DNA of 64,000 bases, taken from assembly GCF_024195295.1 (NCBI RefSeq), contig NZ_JAMFTH010000002.1:248001-312000 (forward strand), read 5' to 3'. This DNA comes from Gilvimarinus xylanilyticus. GTDB lineage: Bacteria > Pseudomonadota > Gammaproteobacteria > Pseudomonadales > Cellvibrionaceae. Positions 43,176-51,990 of the stretch are shown one piece after another; within the stretch, counting starts at the first letter, position 1, and the number at the start of each line of letters is the position of its first letter. The notes under the pieces are model-generated. The model had not been told where the DNA came from. It made no database searches and worked only from the letters and a program-made list of their open reading frames with translations. The translations under genes were made by a program, and so were the position numbers.

Positions 43176-45845
43176 TTAATGCACCAACATTATCGCGCTG
43201 CCGAGTGCTGCTGCGCAGGTGGCTTTTACGGCGGTGGCGGTGCGTTCGGCGTTGCAGTTGCTGCCGCAGTTGGCCATGGTGTCTATTAGGCGGTTTAGTT
43301 CTTCGCGCACTACCGCAGGCTCGGCCTGGTTGTTTAGGCTGGTGCCGTTTACTTCACCCCCAACCAGTGCGTTTAGCAGCGGGTCGATTATTTGCGCGCG
43401 GCCGGTGGTGTTAAAGGCTTGGGCCGGGGCGGCGTTGAAGTTAAAGCCGGTAAAAAACTCGCTGCGTTTGGTTGTGTCGTTGACCAGGGCGTTACAGTAG
43501 GCGACGGCCAGTTGGGTTATGCCCATTTGCTGGGCGGCGACAAAGCCGTCTATTTGCGCGGCTACCGGCAGTTGCTGTTCCACTTTTTCGTAGGTGGCGC
43601 GCACGGTTTCTGTGCTGTGGCTTATGCCGGTCATGGCGGCCAGGGATTGGTTAATGGCGGCGAAGGTTTTAATCCCAATGCGCGGTTGGTCGGCGATGTC
43701 GGCGGCCGGTGGTGGCGCGGGTGGTTCGGCTTCGATGCGTACGTATTCGTGCTCGCCTAAGCGATCGAAGGTTAAAAAGAAGGTATCCAGCTCGCTGCCC
43801 TGCTCCAGCCCGATGACGGCGCCCTGGCGGGATAAGTCTTGCTTGCCGTCTACATACTCGGCGGCGTTAATCTCGGTATCCAGCGCGGCGAATACCTGGC
43901 CGACGATGGCTTCGCGGCCGTTGATGCCGATGCGGATGCCTTCGAGATCAACGGTGGGAATGGGTTCGTCCCCCAGGCTGGCAAAGAAGGGTTCGCTGAA
44001 CAGGTAGCTGTAGTCGTCAAACTGCTGCACCTGAAACACCACATAGGCCTGGCTTAGGCCGACTTTTTCGCTTACATCAAACAGCAAATAATACTTTTGC
44101 CCCACGCCCACCTCGTAGTTGGCGGCGATGGCCTCGGGCGGCAGGGCGCGGTTGTGAATGGCGAGAAAGCGCAGGCTGCCTTTCCATAAGCGATCCGACG
44201 AGACTTCGTTACCCACCACCAGGGCGTAGCTGGAATCCCACTCGTTGAGGTTGCCGGGTTCGGTTTCATCCACATCGCCGGTGTACTCGCCGTTAACGTA
44301 AATACGGCGGCCGTTGACCGGGTCAAAGGTAATCACCGTGTGTTGCAAGCTGGCCTGCAAACGCTCGTCGGCATCGGCGGTGGAGAGCGCTGGCATGCCA
44401 TTGCCATCGGTGGTGGAGCTGCGGTGGAAAAAGTCGTAGTTGTACAGGGTTTGGCCCAGGGTAAAGTTGCGCACCTGAGTGCTGCCGGAGTAGCTGACAA
44501 TGCGCGCCTCTTCCTGGGTGACGTTATCGGGTATGACCCAGGCCTCGATGCTGTACTCGCCGGTGGCGGTGATTAAATCGAACAGCTTGCGGCTGGTGGC
44601 GGTAGCGGCCTGAGCTTTGCCGTCGATAATGCGCAGCCCCCAGCTGGACATCCAATCCACATCGCCACTGATGGTTAAATCGGCGGCGGGCTCGACCCCG
44701 CTGGTGTCGTAGGCGATGCTGCCCTCGCCCGCTTTAAATTCGTACTTGGCGATTAGGTCGTTTTCTACCCGCCCGCCGGAGCTGGCGATAATGCCGTCGC
44801 CCAGTTGCAGGGCTTTGCTGATGACCAAGTCCGGGTTTACCTGAGTTACCGGCAGGCTGTTTACAAAGCTTTGAATGGCGCTTTGCATGGCGGCGGCATC
44901 GGATTGGCAGTTGTCGCTCCAGCAGTTGTGGCTTTCCAGCCCCAGGCGCTGTACCAAACGCGAGTCGGCGGGGTTGTCCAGGCGAATGCGGCTGCGCGCC
45001 GCGTCGTAAGAGACTTGTACATCGCTACTTCCCAAATAGGGTTGCTGCTGGGTGGGCGCGCTTTCGGCGTGGCAGCCGCTGCAGTATTGGCTGAGCAATG
45101 GGTACACGGTGCTGCTAAAGGTGCCTGGGCTGGCAGTAAAGTTTTTGCTCTGCCCCACGTCTTTTTCTACCGGCGGAATCAGCACAATTTCGTTGGTGAG
45201 CGAGCCGGTGCTGCTGGCCCAGTCGGTAATGTAGCCTTCAATAATATCCGCGCAGGCGGTGGCGCTGTCCAGCCAGCAGTTGTGACCGCCCGCCACCTTG
45301 GTAACCAGGGTGGATAATTGCGGCGTGCCCAAATCCACCAATGGCTCGCCCGCACTGTAAGCCTGGTTAATATCGTCGCTGCGCACAAAACGTGGCAGCT
45401 GACCGCCGGTGCCGTGGCAGCTGCCGCAGCGCTCCTGTGTGGCCAGGTTGTCCCAAATGTTTAGCTTGTACAGCTGAATGTCGTCGGTTTGCGGTGCCGG
45501 GCCGTTGTATTCCAGGCCGTTGCCGCCTCCGCCACCGGTATCCGGGTTGACGTTGGGGGTGGTGGCTTCGCCGCTGTCGGAGCCGCAGCCCGCCAGTAAA
45601 GCTGCGCTAACTACCAATGCGGCGAAACTCAGTGGTGCCTGGTGTTTTGAGTGCTTTACCGGATTATGGGGCGAGCGGTAACCGACGCTGAAATTCAGAA
45701 CACGCGGTGAATACGTCCTTGTAGCTCTGCTCCAGCATCCATGCTGGAGAAGGTTCTGAATTTCAGCGCCGGTTGCCACCCTTCGCTTTATACAGCGGGA
45801 GAGGCGGATCGCGATTGTGCTCAGGTGTGATGTGATCGCCGCCAT
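43176..45845 (-). CDS. LamG-domain lipoprotein with two c-type haem motifs
   Basis: An 889-residue exported protein. CxxCH haem motifs are at Cys140-His144 (CGSCH) and Cys255-His259 (CSGCH), in planctomycete-type cytochrome-c segments. A LamG/concanavalin-like domain follows (about 365-580: YEFKAGEGSIAYDTSGVEP, YSIEAWVIPDN, HNRALPPEAIAANYEVG). The lipobox is LAGC (Cys87), unusually far from the start: an 83-bp palindromic element (45686-45768) lies in frame inside the N-terminal region. The ATG at 45845 has AAGGGTGA and follows the upstream stop by one base. The true start might be nearer the lipobox. It is the middle gene of a leftward operon. Confidence 0.75.
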   Translation of the reverse strand: MAAITSHLSTIAIRLSRCIKRRVATGAEIQNLLQHGCWSRATRTYSPRVLNFSVGYRSPHNPVKHSKHQAPLSFAALVVSAALLAGCGSDSGEATTPNVNPDTGGGGGNGLEYNGPAPQTDDIQLYKLNIWDNLATQERCGSCHGTGGQLPRFVRSDDINQAYSAGEPLVDLGTPQLSTLVTKVAGGHNCWLDSATACADIIEGYITDWASSTGSLTNEIVLIPPVEKDVGQSKNFTASPGTFSSTVYPLLSQYCSGCHAESAPTQQQPYLGSSDVQVSYDAARSRIRLDNPADSRLVQRLGLESHNCWSDNCQSDAAAMQSAIQSFVNSLPVTQVNPDLVISKALQLGDGIIASSGGRVENDLIAKYEFKAGEGSIAYDTSGVEPAADLTISGDVDWMSSWGLRIIDGKAQAATATSRKLFDLITATGEYSIEAWVIPDNVTQEEARIVSYSGSTQVRNFTLGQTLYNYDFFHRSSTTDGNGMPALSTADADERLQASLQHTVITFDPVNGRRIYVNGEYTGDVDETEPGNLNEWDSSYALVVGNEVSSDRLWKGSLRFLAIHNRALPPEAIAANYEVGVGQKYYLLFDVSEKVGLSQAYVVFQVQQFDDYSYLFSEPFFASLGDEPIPTVDLEGIRIGINGREAIVGQVFAALDTEINAAEYVDGKQDLSRQGAVIGLEQGSELDTFFLTFDRLGEHEYVRIEAEPPAPPPAADIADQPRIGIKTFAAINQSLAAMTGISHSTETVRATYEKVEQQLPVAAQIDGFVAAQQMGITQLAVAYCNALVNDTTKRSEFFTGFNFNAAPAQAFNTTGRAQIIDPLLNALVGGEVNGTSLNNQAEPAVVREELNRLIDTMANCGSNCNAERTATAVKATCAAALGSAIMLVH
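45686..45768. repeat. 83-bp palindromic element inside the 5' end of the LamG gene
   Basis: Perfect 16-base ends CGCTGAAATTCAGAAC / GTTCTGAATTTCAGCG enclose an inner perfect hairpin CTCCAGCAT-CC-ATGCTGGAG (45730-45749). It is open in the gene's frame. Similar elements are mobile intergenic repeats in this group; here it sits within or just before coding sequence. Confidence 0.75.
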
Positions 45846-45846
45846 A

Positions 45847-47052
45847 TTATTCACCCTTACAGTAGTCGGCGGTGTCAATAAACACCTGCTTTAAGTTGTA
45901 ACCACTGGCGGCAAAGTTGCTCGTGGCGTTTGCAATTAAGGCGCGGTCGGCACTGTCGCCGGGTTTGCGCAGGCACACGGCGTTAAACACTTTTTCCACC
46001 TGGCAGCTGGCAAAGGCGCCCGAGTGGGCCAACTCCATGCCTAGGCTTTTAGCGCCGCTGCCACTGCCTTCAAGGCTTGGGTCCCAGGCCAGCACCACGT
46101 TGGGGCCGCGCCGCCAGTAGTTGTCCCAGTGGTCGTCGGGGGTGACGTAGCCCGGCGCAAAGGTGCCGGCGTTAATGTGGTATTTGGCCTCGACGCGGGT
46201 GCCGGTGGCGGGGTCGGTTTCGCCGTCCGTGTTGTAGTGAATGGCGCCGAACTGGGCGTCCGGGTCGGCGGCGGCATCGTACTCGTAGTCGTAGTAGGCA
46301 AAGGCCTGGGCCATGGGGTCCATGCCCGTGTGGCAGCCCACGCAGTTATTCAAAAACACCCGGCTGTCGCCGCCGGGGCTGCGGCTTACATCCTGGCGGA
46401 TGCGGTCGGGAATACCGGTGGTGTCGTGTACCTGTTCTAAATCGCGGCACAAATGGTTGAGCAGGGTAAAGCGGAACATCGCGCGGTTGGTGCCGGCGTA
46501 AAAAAACGCTTTGGCGGCAGCGCGGCTGGTCATGACCCCGGCGGTGGCTTCGCTGGGCAAACCAGTAAGTGAAGACTGACTACGGCGGGTAAGCGTGTCT
46601 TTTAAGCTGGCGTCACTCGCCTCTAGAGCGCGATAGTGCTCGTTGTTGTCGGTGCTGTAAGCGGGCAGATCGTCACTGCCGGTATAGAGCACATTGCCAT
46701 ACAGCAGCTGGCGAAAGTCCTCGCCATCGCGCACCAGCCCCATCACCGTGGCGGTGTAATCGTTTAGCGGGGCGAAAGGCGTCATATCGCGGTTGGTCCA
46801 GGGCGTGGCCAGGGTTTTAAGGGTGGCGCGGTAAAAACCGTCGTTTTCCATGGCCATCCGCACTGCAGCGGCTGTGTCGCCACTGTCTATATGCTCGGCC
46901 ATTTGCAGCAGCACGGTTTGGCTGGGCGGCACCCCGGCCACGCGCGAGTGAATTTGCAGCGCCTGCTCGCGCGGCCCGGCCTGCACCTGCACGGCGGCGC
47001 ACAGCATGGCGGCGCCCAGCGCCAATCGCTTAAGTTGTTTGCTTAGGGGCAT
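45847..47052 (-). CDS. Exported cytochrome-c-like protein
   Basis: A 401-residue protein with signal peptide (about 1-25, ending VQVQA). One haem motif CVGCH (Cys237-His241) lies in FLNNCVGCHTGMDPMAQAFA, like the C-terminal haem region of DUF1588/DUF1592 cytochrome families. The rest is helical. A GGGGA ribosome site directly precedes the ATG. It is the first gene of the leftward operon with the LamG and DUF1501 genes and is divergent from the HzsA-related gene. It may be an electron-transfer partner of these proteins; the substrate is unknown. Confidence 0.72.
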   Translation of the reverse strand: MPLSKQLKRLALGAAMLCAAVQVQAGPREQALQIHSRVAGVPPSQTVLLQMAEHIDSGDTAAAVRMAMENDGFYRATLKTLATPWTNRDMTPFAPLNDYTATVMGLVRDGEDFRQLLYGNVLYTGSDDLPAYSTDNNEHYRALEASDASLKDTLTRRSQSSLTGLPSEATAGVMTSRAAAKAFFYAGTNRAMFRFTLLNHLCRDLEQVHDTTGIPDRIRQDVSRSPGGDSRVFLNNCVGCHTGMDPMAQAFAYYDYEYDAAADPDAQFGAIHYNTDGETDPATGTRVEAKYHINAGTFAPGYVTPDDHWDNYWRRGPNVVLAWDPSLEGSGSGAKSLGMELAHSGAFASCQVEKVFNAVCLRKPGDSADRALIANATSNFAASGYNLKQVFIDTADYCKGE

Positions 47053-47234
47053 TCCCCGGCTCCACGGTTTTGTTCTATAACCGACTATTATAGGCGCATG
47101 GCAAAGGGTATCCTGTGGTTTGCGCCGGGCAGTCTTGTCTACCCAATCACAAATACATCAATTGGTGGCAGATTGCGCCATCGCTAAGGCTAGAATAACT
47201 CGCTCACCCTAACGCTCAAAAAGAGTTTGACTGC
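47053..47234. promoter_or_regulatory. Divergent promoter region of the cytochrome locus
   Basis: A 182-base gap between two divergent operons. It must hold both promoters and could co-regulate them. No clear operator or -10/-35 pair was recognised. Confidence 0.4.
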
Positions 47235-49910
47235 ATGGAATGGCCCCACTCGATCTTGCCCGTCGCACCGCTTAAGCGATTATTGCTGAGCTGCACAGCC
47301 GCCACTCTGGCCGCCTGTGGCGGAGGCGAGGGCGGTGTATCCGGCGGCGGACAAGATCCGGACCCAGTGGTGGTGGATTTACCCATTGCTTATATTCAGC
47401 GCGCACTGCCCCGCGACGACGAGGGCGAACTTGAGGCCCCGGAACCCTTCGCGCGGGATGACTTTGCCCCAGGCGCCCGGTTATTTTTAAAAGAGCGCGC
47501 CACCGACTCGGCCCTGACCGTTAACATCACTGATCGCGCCTTTGGCGAGGGCGCCGAATACGATGTAAGAGATTTAAGCGCGCACCCCAATGGCGAGCGA
47601 CTGCTATTCGCCCTGCGTGCGCCCGAGCTTGAAGACGTAGACGAGGACGAACAACCCAGCTGGAATATTTGGGAGTACAACCTGGAGCTGGACAGCCTGC
47701 GCCGGGTGATTGAATCGGACATTGTCGCCGAGCAAGCCGACGACATTAACCCCCGCTACCTGCCTGACGGGCGCATTGTGTTTTCCTCCACCCGCCAGGT
47801 GCGTAGCCGGGCTATTTTGCTGGACGACAACAAACCCCAGTACGCCGCCCAAAGTGAAAGCGGCGATGGCCCGGCCTTTGTCCTGCACTCCATGAACAGT
47901 GACGGTACCGATATCCGCCAGCTGACCTACAACCAAAGCCATGACTGGGAACCACTACTGCTGGAAGACGGGCGCCTGCTTTACACCCGCGCCGACAACT
48001 ACCGCAATAACCGCATTAGCTACTACACCATGCGGCCCGATGGCACCGACGCCCGGCTGCACTACGGCTACCACACCCGTCTGGGCGACGAGACACCCTG
48101 GCTGTTTAACCCCGAATTGCTGCCCGACGGCCGCCTGGTAGGCATTTATAAGCCCCGCGACACAATGCTGGGCGGCGACATGGTGGCCATCAACCACACC
48201 GATTACGTTGAAGATAACCGCGCCCTTACCTCAAGCGAAGAAGAGACCAGCCTGGCCGAGGATGCCGCGCTGGATACCCTGACAGTCCTGCCGGTGATGA
48301 TTGACGGCAGTATCTCTCGCCACGGGGAATTCTCGGCCCTGACGCCACTGTACGATGGCACCAACCGCTTGCTGGTCAGCTGGAGTCAGTGCCGCCTGCT
48401 GGACCCGGTTGAGCCGGAAAACCCGGACAGTGAAAACCGCACCGTGCCCTGCACTGAAGATAATTTGGCGCGCGAGCTGGAAGCGGCGCCGCCGGTATAC
48501 GGTTTGTGGATTTACAACCTGGACGACAATACCCAACAGCCGGTGATTGTGCCCGCCGAAGACGTTTACTACACCGATATCGTCACCCTGGAGCCGCGCG
48601 CCCCGGCCGATTATCGGCCACCCACCACCGACCCCGACTTGGCCGCCGAAGGTCTGGGCGTGCTGCATATTCGCAGCGTTTACGACATAGACGGCGTGGA
48701 CAGCACCAGCGCGGGTATCGAAAACCTGCGCGACCCGGCACAGTTTAATGCCAGCGAGCGCCCTGCACGTTTTCTGCGCCTGGTAAAAGCCGTCTCCGAA
48801 CCGCCGGATGAGATTTTAAATGTTCCCGGCAGCGCCTTTGGTATCAGCAGCGCACAGCGCTTCAAAGAGGTGCTGGGTTATGTTCCGGTGGAGCCCGACG
48901 GCTCGGTTAAAACCCTGGTACCCGCTGACGTGGCCTTTACTCTGTCGGTCCTGGACGGCAATGGCCGACGAATCAGCCCCCGCCACCAGCATTGGTTACA
49001 GCTGCGCCCGGGCGAGACCTTCGAGTGCCAGGGCTGCCATGATGGCGACACCCAAATCCCCCACGGTCGGTTAAACGCCGGGCCAGAGACGATTAACACG
49101 GGCGCCGAAACCACCGGTGCCCCCTTTGCCAATACCGACCCCGCGCTGTTTGCCGACATGGGCGAAACCATGGCCGAGGTGTACGCGCGCATTGCCGGCA
49201 TCCGCCGCCCCAATGTGAATATTGAATACACCGACGATTGGACCGACCCCGACGTGCGCGAACCGGACGAGTCCTTCGCTTGGCGCTATGAAGACCTGGC
49301 CGCCGCACCCGAGGCCATCCCCACCACCGAGGCCTGCCTTGAGGCCTGGAACGCCCAGTGCCGCATTGTCATCAATTACCCGCAACACATTCAGCCGCTG
49401 TGGAATAAACCCCGCATCGAACTTCGCGACGATGGCAGTGTACTGGCCGACAACACCTGCACCGGTTGCCACAGCCCGCTGGACCTTGACGGCCTTGTAC
49501 AGATTCCGGCAGGGCAGTTAGACTTAAGCGCCAGCGAAAACAATACGCCCCACCTCACCTCTTACCGGCAGCTACTGGCCACCCGTTTCGAGCAAGAAGT
49601 GGTAGACGGCGTGCTACAGGATATTTTAATTGAAAGCGGCGAGTATGAAGTGGACGAAGACGGCGAGCTGATACTGGATGCCGAGGGCAACCCCATTCCG
49701 ATCTTAGTGCGGGTGCCCGTGGGTCGGCCCATGTCGCCGGCCGGCGCCTGGGCCAGCGCCCGGTTCTTTAACGCGTTAAACAATTTTGCGCCAGAAGAAC
49801 AAACCTTTGACCATCGCGGCCTGCTAAACGCCAGCGAGCAAAAATTACTAACCGAGTGGCTCGATATCGGGGCCCAGTACTATAACAACCCATTTGACGT
49901 GCCCGATTAA
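47235..49910 (+). CDS. HzsA-related lipoprotein with two c-type haem motifs
   Basis: An 891-residue lipoprotein (lipobox LAAC, Cys28). The first half is a TolB/PD40-type beta-propeller: INPRYLPDGRIVFSSTRQ, MNSDGTDIRQLTYNQSHDWE and LLPDGRLVGIYKPRD. The second half resembles the HzsA (hydrazine synthase alpha) middle domain, with VPVEPDGSVKTLVPADVAF and haem motifs CQGCH (Cys598) and CTGCH (Cys742). HzsA-like proteins are widespread outside anammox bacteria, so this does not imply hydrazine chemistry. It is the first gene of a rightward operon; its stop overlaps the next start by one base (TAATG). Confidence 0.8.
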   Translation: MEWPHSILPVAPLKRLLLSCTAATLAACGGGEGGVSGGGQDPDPVVVDLPIAYIQRALPRDDEGELEAPEPFARDDFAPGARLFLKERATDSALTVNITDRAFGEGAEYDVRDLSAHPNGERLLFALRAPELEDVDEDEQPSWNIWEYNLELDSLRRVIESDIVAEQADDINPRYLPDGRIVFSSTRQVRSRAILLDDNKPQYAAQSESGDGPAFVLHSMNSDGTDIRQLTYNQSHDWEPLLLEDGRLLYTRADNYRNNRISYYTMRPDGTDARLHYGYHTRLGDETPWLFNPELLPDGRLVGIYKPRDTMLGGDMVAINHTDYVEDNRALTSSEEETSLAEDAALDTLTVLPVMIDGSISRHGEFSALTPLYDGTNRLLVSWSQCRLLDPVEPENPDSENRTVPCTEDNLARELEAAPPVYGLWIYNLDDNTQQPVIVPAEDVYYTDIVTLEPRAPADYRPPTTDPDLAAEGLGVLHIRSVYDIDGVDSTSAGIENLRDPAQFNASERPARFLRLVKAVSEPPDEILNVPGSAFGISSAQRFKEVLGYVPVEPDGSVKTLVPADVAFTLSVLDGNGRRISPRHQHWLQLRPGETFECQGCHDGDTQIPHGRLNAGPETINTGAETTGAPFANTDPALFADMGETMAEVYARIAGIRRPNVNIEYTDDWTDPDVREPDESFAWRYEDLAAAPEAIPTTEACLEAWNAQCRIVINYPQHIQPLWNKPRIELRDDGSVLADNTCTGCHSPLDLDGLVQIPAGQLDLSASENNTPHLTSYRQLLATRFEQEVVDGVLQDILIESGEYEVDEDGELILDAEGNPIPILVRVPVGRPMSPAGAWASARFFNALNNFAPEEQTFDHRGLLNASEQKLLTEWLDIGAQYYNNPFDVPD

Positions 49911-50671
49911 TGCCAAACCTTGTTAAGCCAAGCTTGTTACTGTTGCTGCTGTTTAGCGCGCCGCTGCATGCCGGTTGGTTAGACTGGTGGAGCGAAGATG
50001 AACCCCTGGTGGTCACCGTTAACAGCGCTTACATAGATGTATACACTGGCCCCGGCCGGGGCTACCCCATCTTTTATGCGCTGGAAAAAGGCGAAACCAT
50101 CACCCTGCTAAAAAGCCGCACCGGTTGGATTAAGGTTGCCACCGCGCGGGGGCAAGAAGGCTGGGTTAAACGCGACACCATGGCCGACACCATAGATAGC
50201 ACCGGCGAGCCGCCAGACTTTACCGACGACTATCGCTCGGACGCGGTGGTGGGGCAATTTGAGTTGGGCGCCGCCTTTGGCGATTTTGATGGCGCCGATT
50301 CCACCACACTCAGTTTGGGCTACCGCTTTACCCGCAACCTGACCATCGAAGCACGCTACGGCGAACAGGCCGGCAGCTTTTCCGACAGTGATGTGGCATC
50401 ACTGGGGCTTACCCATCAGCCCTTCCCCGAATGGCGAGTATCGCCTTACTTGGGACTGGGAGCGGGGATTATTAACATTAACCCCAGCGCCACCCTGGTG
50501 GATACCGAGGATCGCGAAGACACCGTATGGCAGGCCAGCCTGGGGACCTATGTGTATTTATCGCGCCGGTTTTTTCTGCGCCTGGACTACACCAACCATT
50601 ATTTGCTTACAAGCCGCGAAACTAACGACGAGGTTGACGAATGGCGAGTCGGATTCAACGTATTTTTCTAG
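49910..50671 (+). CDS. SH3-domain outer-membrane beta-barrel protein
   Basis: A 253-residue exported protein: signal peptide (about 1-20, ending PLHAG), bacterial SH3 domain (about 30-80, VNSAYIDVYTGPGRGYPIFY, GWIKVATARGQEGWVKRD) and a C-terminal OmpA-like eight-stranded barrel (about 105-253: FELGAAFGDFDGAD, LSLGYRFTRNLTIEARYGE, ending VGFNVFF). The SH3 part may bind peptidoglycan. It is translationally coupled to the HzsA-related gene and overlaps the next gene by 31 bases. Confidence 0.82.
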   Translation: MPNLVKPSLLLLLLFSAPLHAGWLDWWSEDEPLVVTVNSAYIDVYTGPGRGYPIFYALEKGETITLLKSRTGWIKVATARGQEGWVKRDTMADTIDSTGEPPDFTDDYRSDAVVGQFELGAAFGDFDGADSTTLSLGYRFTRNLTIEARYGEQAGSFSDSDVASLGLTHQPFPEWRVSPYLGLGAGIININPSATLVDTEDREDTVWQASLGTYVYLSRRFFLRLDYTNHYLLTSRETNDEVDEWRVGFNVFF

Positions 50672-51279
50672 CGGCCCTGGCCTGCTTACCCCTGGGCGCA
50701 AACGCTCAGCAAGATGACCCGCTGGAACCTATTGTGGGATCGGATATCGAGCGCCGCGACATTGACGAAGACATGCTGGATTCGGAAAACTTTGAAATCG
50801 GCGTGTATGGCGGCGCACTGGGTATTGAAGACTTTGGCAGCAACGCGGTTGTGGGCGTAAGCCTAGCTTACCATATAACCGAAGACTTTTTCTTTGAGGC
50901 CATTTACGGCGTTAGCGAGGCGCAGAAAACCAGTTACGAGCTACTCAGCGGTGCGGTAGAATTTTTAACCGATGATCAGCGCGAGTACAGCTACTATAAC
51001 TTGTCGTTGGGCTACAAGCTGTTTCCCGGCCAAGCGTTTTGGAGCGAGAATACCGCCTTTAACACCCACTTTTATGTCACCGCAGGCGGCGGCAACACCG
51101 AATTTGCCGACAACCGATACGCCACCTATTCGCTGGGTGCCGGCTACAAAATTTATTTTACCGACTGGTTCGCGCTGGACATAGGCCTGCGCGATTATAT
51201 GTTCAGCCACGAGCTGTTTGGCGAACCCCGCGACACTAATAACTTTGAAGGCCGACTGGGTCTGTCGGTTTTCTTTTAA
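50641..51279 (+). CDS. Outer-membrane beta-barrel protein
   Basis: A 212-residue exported protein: signal peptide (about 1-22, ending GANA), an acidic linker (residues 25-50) and an eight-stranded barrel ending GRLGLSVFF. It is similar in layout to the preceding gene product but lacks an SH3 domain. Its start lies inside the upstream gene, with GAGG just before the ATG. The two barrels may be a paralogous pair serving the same complex. The function is unknown. Confidence 0.8.
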   Translation: MASRIQRIFLAALACLPLGANAQQDDPLEPIVGSDIERRDIDEDMLDSENFEIGVYGGALGIEDFGSNAVVGVSLAYHITEDFFFEAIYGVSEAQKTSYELLSGAVEFLTDDQREYSYYNLSLGYKLFPGQAFWSENTAFNTHFYVTAGGGNTEFADNRYATYSLGAGYKIYFTDWFALDIGLRDYMFSHELFGEPRDTNNFEGRLGLSVFF

Positions 51280-51295
51280 CCCGTAAGGATTGGCT

Positions 51296-51781
51296 ATGAC
51301 ATTTTGGCACAAGACACTTTTGGCAATTACTATCTGGGTAACCGCCACAGGCGTTCAGGCACAACAGAGCGCACCCGACTTCACCTTAAAAAGCACCACC
51401 GGCGATAACCAGCGTCTGGCCGAGCAACGCGGCAATGTAGTCATGCTGAATTTTTGGGCCAGCTGGTGCGCCCCCTGTCGCAAAGAAATGCCTTTACTGG
51501 ATGAGCTATACCAACGCTACCAAGACGCGGGATTTGTGTTGTACGGGATTAACGTAGAGTCAGACACAGACGCCGCCGACAAACTGCTGGAAGATATCCC
51601 TGTCAGTTTTCCGGTGCTTTACGACCCCACCAGCAAAGTCAGTGAACTGTATGGGGTAGACGCCATGCCCACCACCATTTTGATTGATCGCGACGGCAAC
51701 ATCCGCCACACCAACCGCGGCTACCGCTCGGGCGATGAAGAAAAGTACCGCAAGCAAATCAAAGAGCTGATTCGCGAATGA
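51296..51781 (+). CDS. TlpA-type thioredoxin
   Basis: A 161-residue exported thiol-disulfide oxidoreductase. Signal peptide about 1-22 (ending GVQA), then a TlpA/ResA fold with redox motif WCAPC (Cys58, Cys61) in MLNFWASWCAPCRKEMP and the cis-Pro segment DAMPTTILIDRDG. ResA/TlpA proteins keep CxxCH cysteines reduced for haem attachment, which fits the cytochrome motifs encoded next door (inference). The ATG at 51296 has AAGGA six bases upstream. Its end overlaps the next start by four bases (ATGA). Confidence 0.92.
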   Translation: MTFWHKTLLAITIWVTATGVQAQQSAPDFTLKSTTGDNQRLAEQRGNVVMLNFWASWCAPCRKEMPLLDELYQRYQDAGFVLYGINVESDTDAADKLLEDIPVSFPVLYDPTSKVSELYGVDAMPTTILIDRDGNIRHTNRGYRSGDEEKYRKQIKELIRE

Positions 51782-51990
51782 TTCGCTCATTGTTGCTGAT
51801 AACGGTCGTAGTACTCGCCAGTGGTTGCAGCCCCTGGGTAAAACCCTACGAGCGGGAAAACTTGGCCGATGAAATCATGGACTTTAATCGCGACCCCATT
51901 GCCAGCAATTATTTACACCATGTGTACGAGGCGCGCGAGGGAGCGCGCGGCGCCGATGGCGCCAGCGGAGGCGGTTGTGGGTGTAACTGA
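51778..51990 (+). CDS. DUF4266 small lipoprotein
   Basis: A 70-residue lipoprotein (lipobox ASGC, Cys17). The mature 54 residues hold the family pattern WVKPYERENLADEIMDFN and HHVYEAREGARG. The tail is Gly-rich and ends GGGCGCN, with two closely spaced cysteines suited to metal or disulfide chemistry. DUF4266 genes are typically next to DUF3570 genes, as here. The start overlaps the TlpA stop and the end overlaps the DUF3570 start, so all three are coupled. The function is unknown. Confidence 0.85.
   Translation: MIRSLLLITVVVLASGCSPWVKPYERENLADEIMDFNRDPIASNYLHHVYEAREGARGADGASGGGCGCN

Noticed and set aside
44805-45317. 170-codon + strand frame over the LamG gene
   Set aside because: It is opposite a gene with haem motifs and a LamG domain; the high GC at third positions explains the open shadow frame.
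47235-49910. Hydrazine synthase subunit, implying anammox
   Set aside because: HzsA-related domains are widespread in heterotrophs. The other hydrazine synthase subunits are missing and the genomic context is polysaccharide degradation.
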